Positions 39,201 to 45,700 of a DNA stretch of 64,000 nucleotides are shown one piece after another. A program made the position numbers and the translations under genes. Source of the stretch: an uncultured Saprospiraceae bacterium (lineage in GTDB: Bacteria; Bacteroidota; Bacteroidia; Chitinophagales; Saprospiraceae); contig CALEYL010000074.1 of assembly GCA_937926205.1 (NCBI GenBank), positions 268,609-332,608 of the forward strand, in the 5' to 3' direction. Below the pieces are notes generated by a model. It saw nothing but the letters and a program-made list of their open reading frames with translations. It searched no databases and was not told where the DNA came from. Position 1 is the first letter of the stretch. Each line of letters begins with the position of its first letter.

Positions 39201-39990
39201 TGTGGTGACCGTGACGGTTGTTGCCTTTCCGGAAGTCAGTTTCAACGAGCTTCTTGAAGCTGGTTGCCCCAATAGCGCCGACGGAAAAATTACAATCGTC
39301 GATTTGCAAGGCGGTGGCGGTCCTTACAGTTATTCCATAAACAATGGTCCACCCCAGCAGTCTCCATCTTTTATTGATGTTCCTGCGGGCGATCACCTTC
39401 TGCAAGTTAGCGACGGAAACGGCTGCACAGGAGAAGCTCAGGTGACGCTGTCAGCGCTGGAACCGCTGATGGTAAGGGCTGAAAATGCAGAATTGTTGTG
39501 CGACGACACACAACCGGTTCCCCTCAGTGTGTTGGTGCTTTCGGGAGACGATACGCCTTTGAGCTACCAGTGGCAGGACGGATCAACCGAACCAGTTTTG
39601 GCAGTCACTGCTCCGGGCGCTTATTCTGTGACCGTTTCCAATGACTGCGAATCGATCATTCTTGAACCCACGGCGACGTATGAAAGATTAGGAGATCGCG
39701 CTTTGTTCTATATTCCAAATGCTTTTTCACCCAATGGGGATGGCATCAATGACGAATTTCAGGTTTTTGTCAACGACGGCGCTCTGGTGGAGCGATTCGA
39801 GCTTTTCATCTTCGACCGCTGGGGCAATTTGCTGCTGCGCAAAGACAATTCGGATGCCCGTTGGGATGGCATTTATCACAATAAACTCCTCAAACCCGAT
39901 GTCTACGTATGGCGCGTTGAGGCCTTCGTGCAGTATTGCGGACAATTCCAGAAAGTGATCAAACACGGAGATGTGACCCTCGTGCGGTAA
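33298..39990 (+). CDS. Giant surface adhesin-like protein with PKD domains and tandem repeats, T9SS type B cargo
   Basis: About 2230 residues from ATG 33298 (a TTG at 33256 is also in frame). The hydrophobic signal segment lies late (residues 34-53, ending PVFAQ); a start at ATG 33400 would give a more normal signal peptide. The body is a series of Ig/PKD-like beta domains rich in cysteine pairs, with clear PKD motifs (WSWDFGDP ... HIFASPGTYTVTLTV). An SdrD B-like domain follows (GAVYFDVNNNGVIDAADTT, possible calcium binding), then seven 51-residue repeats (about 1627-1983), an SprB-like segment, and the C-terminal gliding-motility/CHU_C type B sorting domain from Ile2139 (IPNAFSPNGDGINDEF). 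Expected to be displayed on or released from the cell surface; a role in adhesion or gliding is inferred. I see no enzyme motif. Confidence 0.88.
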   Translation: MDLNVLPTQITEPLTQCTQQSGSQCRQRHVCTAVMTAVLILAGWFLPNPVFAQTTQFQIIGPSQICLGQCVTYVAEGITNPNIPFTWNVLLPNGAIQSGNGPVFTFCPEFAGVNYIQLYGFGVGGQNTILLDSIQLMVFPFGNYQIASNVTEVCPAANQPGGSDPNDCETVCSGSTVLYSLVGTPGGASSFVTWSVQGAESYEIDPSLQRITVTWGGPGNGSINVFTQDNVCPGEASLCVNILPNPEASFETTPETTGDTLRICRGQEVLFQNTSQNASSYLWRLGNATAETTDVSYTFSTPGVYEVTLFAYNACLCSDTAALFIEVLDAENPGLDCIGTVCEGETVTYTSDAMCGSFAWNVSANGNVIGGGGTGDNFVTINWPTGPVGSVELQVSSCGNPNVCLEPTIATIPILSDNAEIAGPDRVCKGETSQYSLPEYEGTTFVWTVSGFGTIVTGQGTHEITVEWFNGFLPNQSQLITVTYDNCYLGCGGTDSLVVNLRPEFLASGPIEVCAGEIADYTTQNLQTNMPFAANWTARASDGTIVWTSAAATPVASVNWPATPGIYTLSAIPDVPADYCGDAYDIRVAVAPPPPSLSFINGEANICPGLAYTYTADGVSPAHSVRWEVNNGGTTTTFYGNPLNVLWGNTAPYEVSAVQINNNGPGCASAPISFTAQAISGFVISGDPDVCEDQTSVFTAPVYSRVNYVWTISPADAGTITGNPDSSVVEILWHRPGLATVQLDLCSQSASFNVDVHPKPRPVVQHPLELCPNTTATVQTTAPFDSYAWEDENGVEISSAATADVGPGYYLVTTENQFGCVGDTTFYIDGFPESQIFISTPSDPGFCPNGPLVTIYASSSTAGYSYQWFHDNAPVGTNAPTFDTNAFGAYFVRISDSNGCQYNSNTLIFYECCTATGVCAGGGGGGSPGGGSGSTCIPGTEVQMTINPTAECNTSDFVANIPNLVPGTIEWNFADALSGANNFSNLLNPSHTYSRAGFYRVWVRAQTQNGGNPIALCWDLQVDTAELAAAFEWDGACPNAPIEFSDLSTFLPISGIAAWSWDFGDPASGIDNTSSATNPTHIFASPGTYTVTLTVTSTTGCTSTLSQELEVYEPPTVSFDDPPISCENAAIPFVALTSANATYVEWNFGDAPTGDANSSEAPESYHLYAAPGTYAVSLFAQNIYGCQNSYTANVDIMPNPLNGNISLSVPSPLCEGDETTLTAPAGGTSWVWSDSTFLNAITVGASGVYNVTLTNADGCTYAPPAERVDVIPAPQSAIRAVEYNRFLQPIAYFYENYEACEGTDVFLQTIGGAQYSYVWSTGETTTDIEFSEDRGNQLSAGVHDISLTVTDLTNNCTNVMTFSITIHALPTPFQISASQAGLICEGNPTTFSVVNPIATNTYEWSNGAIGTSIESGAAGVYFATAINEFGCEQESNQLTVEAGPNISLIPSGCHTRCRPDTLCFSPIPDVVSYQWYFEGAPIAGGNIPNVIVDQSGSYYVEMTNTLGCTLTSDPLVLDLFDGFGTLEGAVYFDVNNNGVIDAADTTVSNVTIELSDASGPLGSVASNAAGAYAFANLPAPSDYTLNIDTLSLPYNYYYAIVDTALAGCDVVATVNWLLRCTPALSTLQLSACTGGTVDYNGTALAPGAQQDFTFAASNGCDSVVTVSVMELLPVTSTLQLSACTGSTVDYNGTALAPGAQQDFTFAASNGCDSVVTVSVMELLPVTSTLQLSACTGSTVDYNGTALAPGAQQDFTFAASNGCDSVVTVSVLELLPVTSTLQLSACTGSTVDYNGTALAPGVQQDFTFAASNGCDSVVTVSVMELLPVTSTLQLSACTGSTVDYNGTALAPGAQQDFTFAASNGCDSVVTVSVMELLPVTSTLQLSACTGSTVDYNGTALAPGAQQDFTFAASNGCDSVVTVSVMELLPVTSTLQLSACSGSTVDYNGTALAPGAQQDFTFAASNGCDSVVTVTVVAFPEVSFNELLEAGCPNSADGKITIVDLQGGGGPYSYSINNGPPQQSPSFIDVPAGDHLLQVSDGNGCTGEAQVTLSALEPLMVRAENAELLCDDTQPVPLSVLVLSGDDTPLSYQWQDGSTEPVLAVTAPGAYSVTVSNDCESIILEPTATYERLGDRALFYIPNAFSPNGDGINDEFQVFVNDGALVERFELFIFDRWGNLLLRKDNSDARWDGIYHNKLLKPDVYVWRVEAFVQYCGQFQKVIKHGDVTLVR
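38176..39228 (+). repeat. Seven tandem 153-bp repeats inside the adhesin gene
   Basis: Units begin at 38176, 38329, 38482, 38635, 38788, 38941 and 39094, each encoding 51 residues (LQLSACTGSTVDYNGTALAP ... NGCDSVVTVSV). Units 2 and 3 look identical at DNA level. Units 4, 6 and 7 carry synonymous changes, and the tail of unit 7 diverges. The pattern suggests recent duplication or gene conversion and may vary in copy number between strains. Confidence 0.92.
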
Positions 39991-40059
39991 AATGAAGGAA
40001 AACGGCAGGGGGCAGGAGCAGGTTATTATTGCTTTTTGCCCCTTGCATTTTGCTTCTTT

Positions 40060-40288
40060 AGTGTCTGTCCATTCAGGAAAATGTCTGAACTTCACTTGCC
40101 TGCCCTCCGGTAGGCGGGCCTGCCGGCGAGGCAGGGAGTCCGAGAGCAAGGCTTGCGAAGGCCTGTTTCGACTCCGCTCAACGGCCGTTCGTTGAGCGGA
40201 GTCGAAACGAAATGACTGTTTTTGGGGTCAAGCATAACGCAGCTATCGGACTCCCCGCCTGCCCGGCCGGCAGGTAAAGACAGACACT
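40060..40288. repeat. 229-bp nested palindromic element with terminal inverted repeats
   Basis: The ends are perfect 10-bp inverted repeats (AGTGTCTGTC at 40060-40069, its complement at 40279-40288). Inside, 40119-40147 pairs with 40242-40274 with a few mismatches, and the centre is a perfect 19-bp stem (40165-40183 with 40190-40208, loop GCCGTT). It fills the gap between the adhesin gene and trmB, two convergent genes. It could be a MITE-like or REP-like element and also end transcription from both sides. No coding capacity. Confidence 0.65.
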
Positions 40289-40290
40289 CC

Positions 40291-40983
40291 TTATTTAAGG
40301 ACCGCCTGAACGTACTTAATCGTCTTCTTCTCCGAAAGGTGGATGTATTCGTAGTGGGTCTTGGTTTCCAGCTCGGGGAGCAGCAGCGGCCCCGCATAAA
40401 TGTCGTCGTTGTGGTACAACAATTGGAGGCCAGGCTCCTGGGCAAAGGTTTCGAGGGTAAATGCGTACAGTTCCGGCGAATCTGTTTTGAGGTGGAGCAG
40501 GCTACCCGGCTTGGTGATTTTGCGGTATTCTGCTAAAAAATTGGAGGCCGTAAGGCGGCGGTTGGTTTTGCTGTTTTCGAGGAAAGGATCCGGAAAAGTG
40601 ATCCAGATTTCGTCGATTTCTCCGGGAGCAAAAAACAGCGCGATTTGTTCGATGCGGGCACGCAAAAAGGCCACATTGCCGAGGTTTTCAGATAAAGCAA
40701 TTTTGGCGCCTTTCCAGATGCGCGCGCCTTTCACATCAACCCCGATGAAATTTCGTTCCGGATAACGGCGTGCCAGTTCGAGGCTGTACTCGCCACGGCC
40801 GCAAGCCAATTCCAGCGTAATGGGGTTTTCGTTCCCAAAATGCTGTTGCGCCCATCGGCCCTTCACATCGGCAGGCTGGCCATTGCGGCCCGCCAATTCC
40901 GGGAATTTCGGGTCAAAATTTTCGTAAACATTGGGAAAAGTAAGCAGCTCGGCAAATTTCTGCAGCTTATTTCGCTTGCTCAT
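40291..40983 (-). CDS. trmB: tRNA (guanine-N7-)-methyltransferase TrmB
   Basis: Methylates N7 of guanine 46 in the tRNA variable loop using S-adenosylmethionine. The 230-residue protein has the SAM-binding motif LELACGRGEYSLELARRYPERNFIGVD (motif I with the acidic end of strand 2), then KGARIWKGAK, and the family signature IDEIWITFPDPF followed by NRRLTASNFL, where the substrate-binding Asp and Arg/Lys residues lie. Length and motifs are normal; the usual TFPDPWPK is FPDPFLEN here, as is frequent in Bacteroidota. The stop codon abuts the palindromic element at 40060-40288. Monocistronic by spacing. Confidence 0.94.
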   Translation of the reverse strand: MSKRNKLQKFAELLTFPNVYENFDPKFPELAGRNGQPADVKGRWAQQHFGNENPITLELACGRGEYSLELARRYPERNFIGVDVKGARIWKGAKIALSENLGNVAFLRARIEQIALFFAPGEIDEIWITFPDPFLENSKTNRRLTASNFLAEYRKITKPGSLLHLKTDSPELYAFTLETFAQEPGLQLLYHNDDIYAGPLLLPELETKTHYEYIHLSEKKTIKYVQAVLK

Positions 40984-41057
40984 GGTTCGTCAATCTCAAT
41001 TTTCATCAGTAGCGGCATCCATTCCGCCAGGGCCAAAGGTTCAGTGGCCGGCTGATT

Positions 41058-41660
41058 TCATTTATTTACCTGGTAAGAAACATCAAAATCATCGAGCACC
41101 ATGTCCATAATCGGATCTTCGCCCACTTTATAACCATCGCGGAGGTGGTAGCCGTAAAAGCGCCCCAGCGTACTCCAATAGGTAGCGGTAAAGCCGCCTT
41201 TCAGCTCTTTGATAAGCTCAAAGGTAGGAATTTGCAACTCTCGCTCAATCATTTTTATGAGGAGCAGTCCCCGTGTTTTCGAAAGGTTTTTTAAAGGATC
41301 CTCAAAGCGTTCTTTGAGGTCTTTTTGCATTGCTTTCAGGTATTTTTTCCGCTCCCGCTTGCGCATGTCGTCGGAATAGTACTCGATTTCACGAAATACT
41401 TTGATGGCTTCCACAGCGTATGGATAGACTTCTGCCGCAAATATGCGGTACTTCCGGTACTTTTTGTAATCGTCCTCGTTGTCGAATTGTTTGGGCGAGG
41501 AGATGGAAACATCATCCAGCGTTGCCAGAATCACCGTATCGCCACAACCGTCTATCATGAACGGGAATACCTGCCCATTGATGATGGTTTGGCCAACTCT
41601 CTGGGCCTTCACCACAGAAACGGCGCTAAAAAGAACCATTGCTATAAGGATGTTTTTCAT
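41058..41660 (-). CDS. DUF4294 family exported protein
   Basis: 200 residues from ATG 41660, with a signal peptide (MKNILIAMVLFSAVSVVKAQ). The mature part has a short beta segment (INGQVFPFMIDGCGDTVILATL) and then a long basic helical region with the conserved pattern YRKYRIFAAEVYPYAVEAIKVFREIEYYSDDMRKRERKKYLK and LSKTRGLLLIKMIERE. This matches DUF4294, a Bacteroidota family of unknown function. The frame extends to 41729 but that N-terminus has no signal peptide. It follows trmB on the same strand (74 bp apart, this gene upstream), so they may be cotranscribed. Confidence 0.82.
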   Translation of the reverse strand: MKNILIAMVLFSAVSVVKAQRVGQTIINGQVFPFMIDGCGDTVILATLDDVSISSPKQFDNEDDYKKYRKYRIFAAEVYPYAVEAIKVFREIEYYSDDMRKRERKKYLKAMQKDLKERFEDPLKNLSKTRGLLLIKMIERELQIPTFELIKELKGGFTATYWSTLGRFYGYHLRDGYKVGEDPIMDMVLDDFDVSYQVNK

Positions 41661-41836
41661 GATTTGGACGTTGTGAAACAGACTGCGAAGTTGAAGACTA
41701 TTTTTGTTAATTGCAAATATACAATACAACGTTGAGACCGCTGTGCTGTTGCAGGGTAACAGGGTTTAGGAAAAGATTAACGATAGCGGATCTCGCTCTA
41801 ATCTGATCAAAATGGATATCAGGAAGATAAAAAATG

Positions 41837-41844
41837 TATTTTTG
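41837..41844 (+). promoter_or_regulatory. Possible -7 box of the toxin-antitoxin operon
   Basis: TATTTTTG matches TAnnTTTG, ending 10 bp before the antitoxin ATG. If used, the leader would be only a few bases. No good TTG is seen at -33. Confidence 0.4.
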
Positions 41845-41854
41845 TACAAAATGA

Positions 41855-42136
41855 ATGACTATGATCGCGCCAGCAGTCCTTGATAAAATCAATGCATTAC
41901 CAATCCCGGTGCAGGAACAGCTTTTTTTGTACGTAGATTTTTTGTATACCGTTTACAGATCAGATACAGATGGAGAGGATGCTTCCGACTTTTTGGAACG
42001 GCATGAATTGAGCGATGAGGGCAAAGCTTTTCTGGAAAAACGCCTCGAATCAGCTTTGTCTAACCCAGATCAGCGAAAAAAATGGCAGGAAGTACGCGAT
42101 AAAATGGCTCAAAAATATCAATGGCCTGAAAATTGA
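41855..42136 (+). CDS. Putative type II antitoxin (DUF2281-like)
   Basis: 93-residue acidic protein directly before a RelE/ParE toxin gene, 4 bp apart. The N-terminal part (LDKINALPIPVQEQLFLYVDFLYTVY) resembles DUF2281-type antitoxins (pattern LPxxxQxxVxxYVxFL). The C-terminal part is a charged helix (SDEGKAFLEKRLESALSNPDQRKKWQEVRDKM) that could wrap the toxin. I do not see a classical DNA-binding motif, so operon autoregulation is open. ATG 41861 is an alternative start. Confidence 0.7.
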   Translation: MTMIAPAVLDKINALPIPVQEQLFLYVDFLYTVYRSDTDGEDASDFLERHELSDEGKAFLEKRLESALSNPDQRKKWQEVRDKMAQKYQWPEN

Positions 42137-42140
42137 GTTT

Positions 42141-42449
42141 ATGTATGACCTTGAACTCTCTGAAGAAGCTATTTCTGACTATGAAAGCGCTCTGGCCTGG
42201 TACGAAGAACAAAAAACCGGCCTTGGTTTTGATTTTTCAGTTCGGCTATCTGACCTGTTTTCCGATATAGTCGAACACCCATCTGCCCAGCGCTTTCTTT
42301 TTGGAAACTGCCGTTTTGCTTTCGTGAAGCAATTCCCTTTCAAAGTTTACTTTTTTGTTGATGAAGCTAATCTTTCAATCCTCATATTCGCCATCCTTCA
42401 TGAAAAGCGCAATCCTGAGATATGGAAGAAAAGAAGCAAAGGATTATAA
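42141..42449 (+). CDS. RelE/ParE-family toxin
   Basis: 102 residues from ATG 42141. The ParE/RelE fold is suggested by YDLELSEEAISDYESALAWYEEQ (helical hairpin), the central strand RFLFGNCRFAFVKQFPFKVYFFVDE and the end ILIFAILHEKRNPEIWKKR, where family members have a His/Arg-rich final strand. RelE-type toxins cut mRNA on the ribosome and ParE-type toxins poison gyrase; the sequence does not decide between them. An in-frame open stretch upstream overlaps the antitoxin but starts in its coding sequence and is rejected. The 4-bp spacing is typical of an antitoxin-toxin operon. Confidence 0.82.
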   Translation: MYDLELSEEAISDYESALAWYEEQKTGLGFDFSVRLSDLFSDIVEHPSAQRFLFGNCRFAFVKQFPFKVYFFVDEANLSILIFAILHEKRNPEIWKKRSKGL

Positions 42450-42782
42450 AGATTTCGCGTTAAACACCTTCTTAAAAACACATTAAACTTCCGTTAAATC
42501 TGAACCCTTTTCAGGATCGGGCTTAACGCCGCGGCCAACCTGTTTATCCCCTGCCCAATCCGACTTTGGCTGATTTTCCTTAAATGGCGTTCTCAAAAGT
42601 GTTAAATTCGTAATTTGTTTGCCCGAACTTCGCTCGTAAAAAGGATTTACATTGGCATTTAAAAGAAGTCCAACCGATCATACTACCGGACATTTTTGAT
42701 CAGTATGGAATACGATTACATTTCCTGAATTTTCAAAATTTAGGAAATGTTGGCAAATTGAAAATCACAAAATCCACCCTTT
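42450..42782. other. Intergenic region before the Ig-repeat protein (333 bp)
   Basis: No gene seen. It contains TAATTTG at about 42612 (one base short of the -7 consensus) and a palindrome at 42721-42747. Confidence 0.5.
42721..42747. repeat. 27-bp palindrome upstream of the Ig-repeat protein gene
   Basis: TTTCCTGAATTTT and AAAATTTAGGAAA are inverted copies with one mismatch around a central C, ending 35 bp before the start codon. It may be an operator or a leader hairpin. Confidence 0.35.
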
Positions 42783-45700
42783 ATGCGGATCACAAAACTA
42801 CTTCTTACAGTACTTGCCACGTCGCTTTCCCTAAGCATGGCGTTGGCCCAGATGAGCGTAAACCAGCGTTTTGGCGCCAACCTCAGCCAGGGCTATTACA
42901 CATTCGGCCTCAATGCCGGCTGGGCTTACCAGAGCAGCGATGTGCGCGTAGCGCCCGGAGGCTACGGCTTTGGCGCTACTTTGGCCAAAAACCTCTATTA
43001 CCGCAACAACGCAATTTTTGCTTTCGACCTTCGAGGCCGCTTATTGTTTGCGCGTACCAAAGGGCTTGATCCATTCAGATCTTACAACATTGCCGACAAC
43101 ACGGCGCTGAACGGCGACCGCGGCTTAGATTATACGACCTACCCTCTCAATCTGGAGGAACCACGAGGGTTTGTCTTCCAAAATCACCAAACGGATATCT
43201 TTGAACTGGGACTGGAAGGCGTGCTGACATTCAACCGTCTGCGCGAACGCACCGGGTTTATCTTGTCGCTGTTTGGCGGGATAGGCGCCGATTGGTACCG
43301 CGCCAAAATAGACCAGGCTGACGGCAACGGAAATGAATATTTTGAAGATTACGCCGCCCTGAAGAGCAACTTCGGCGATGCCTCCACACGACAGGAATTG
43401 CGCAACGCCATTCTGGACGGCGTTTATGAAACCACCGCTGACGGGTTCAGCAGCAACAACGGGAAAATCGGACTGATGCCTTCCTTAGGCCTGGAAATTG
43501 GCTACCAGCTCACACCGCGCTTTTCCGTTCATCTCGGTCATCGGGTGACTTTTGCAGGAACGGACGTCTTAGACGGCAACCGCTGGGTAAACCCCGATAA
43601 GGATATTTACCACTACACCAATTTTGCCCTGCGCTGGATCATCCAGCCTGCAAGAGAGCAACCGCTGGCGCCGGTCATCGAAATCACGACCCCCATCACC
43701 AACCCTTACACGACAAACAACCCCAATGACGGCATTGTGCGCGCCAACATCCGCCGCATCAACAGCGCTGCCGATGTAACCTGCGAGGTCAACGGCCGCG
43801 ACGCCCGATTCGACTATGGAAACCAGCGCTTTTCGACTAACTTTTACCTGCGCCCGGGCCGAAACGATGTCGTGATCACGGCAAGAAATCAGGTTGGAAC
43901 GGCCCGCAAAGAAGTGGTCATCTACTATGAAGAACGGATTGGGCCGCCACCGCCGCCACCAGCTGGTCGCGCTCCCTACATCACCATAACCAATCCGCCG
44001 ACGCGCAATTCCCGTACGACCAATGCCGCGTTTACCATTCGCGCCAGCGTACAGCAGGTGACCAATAAAAGCGACATTACCCTGACCTTCAATGGCAATA
44101 ACCGCCAGAGTTTTTACTTCGACTCGCGCACGGGAGAACTGTACACCGATGTCAACCTGCGCGAAGGTGAAAACCGCATCCAGGTCAGCGCACGCAATGC
44201 TTACGGTACGGCCAATGAAGACGCCGTGGTCGTTTACGAACGCGAGCGTGAACTTGCGCCATTGGTCACCATCACCCGCCCTGACCGGGATCGGGAGGAA
44301 ACCCAACAGCCGTCTGCCATCATCGAAGCCGATGTGCGCCGCGTGACCCGCGCCGAAAATGTGACCATGACAGTCAATGGCCGGCAATTCCGCAATTTTA
44401 CGTTCGATGCCGGACGTGAGCAATTGCGGGCGGAAATCGGCCTGGAGCAGGGTTCCAATTACATTGAAATCAACGCTTCCAATGCTGCCGGGCAATCGAA
44501 AGACGGCGTGACCATTATTTACAACCGCCAGGTTTCTCAGTCTCCGCCGACCATTGTCATTACAGAACCATCAAAACCCAGCAGTTCTACTTCGAAAACG
44601 ACCGCACAGGTGGAAGCAAGTACACAATTTGTTTCTCAAAAAAGTGACGTGCGCTTTTATGTAAACGGACGGGAAAGCAGCAATTTTTCCTTTAACTCCG
44701 GCAATGGGCGCATCAGCAGTACGGTAAGTCTGGTGAGCGGCAACAACGAGGTGCGCATCCGGGTATCTAACCGCGACGGCAGCGACGAAGCATCCGTCAG
44801 CATCCGACGCATCGGCGACGATGGCGGCGGCAATTTACCCGAGGCGCCCACCGTACGCATTACGCAACCTGCCGATGGCGCCAGCTTTGATCAACCTCGT
44901 GTTGACATTCGCGCAAAAACAGAACGCGTGAGCGGCAAGGAAAACATCACGTTTACCCTGAATGGACGCAATGTCAGTGATTATAATTTCAATCGCCTGA
45001 ATGGCGAAGTTACCGCGTCGCTGACGCTGACAGAAGGCAACAACGTTGTACGCATTGTTGGGCGAAACGATGCGGGAACAGATGAAGCGCTCGTTAACCT
45101 GCGCTACAAATTTGCCGCAGCCAGGCCCGAGGTTTCAATCATACAACCGGCAAACAACAGCACCACATCAACTGCAGCGGCAAACCTGAAAGCCAGCACG
45201 CAAAATGTGAACTCGAAAAGCGAAGTCTCGGTGCTCTTTAACGGCCGCGCACTCAGCAATTTCAGCTTCGACCTTTCGCGCCAGGAGGTGACGGCTTCCC
45301 TGACTTTGGAAGGTGGAAACAACGTTGTAACTGTGAAAGTCCAGAACAGTGGCGGCAATGCTGAGGCCACTGCGAATGTGCGATACAACCCGCCGAAACA
45401 ACCGGGTGTAACGATCGTACAACCGGCCAACAACAGCACGACATCAACTGCAGCGGCAAACCTGAAAGCCAGCACGCAAAATGTGAACTCGAAAAGCGAA
45501 GTCTCGGTGCTCTTTAACGGCCGCGCACTCAGCAATTTCAGCTTCGACCTTTCGCGCCAGGAAGTGACGGCTTCCCTGACTTTGGAAGGTGGAAACAACG
45601 TTGTAACCGTGAAAGTCCAGAACAGTGGCGGCAATGCAGAAGCTACTTCAAATGTGCGCTACAACCCGCCGAAACAACCAGGTGTAACGATCGTACAACC

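Noticed and set aside
38170..39405. 411-residue open frame antisense to the adhesin repeats
   Set aside because: It only mirrors the 153-bp repeat of the real gene; the protein is a repeated His/Arg/Gly-rich shadow with no known motif.
43569..44495. 308-residue open frame antisense to the Ig-repeat gene
   Set aside because: Shadow of a GC-rich coding strand; composition unlike a real protein, and the sense gene is convincing.
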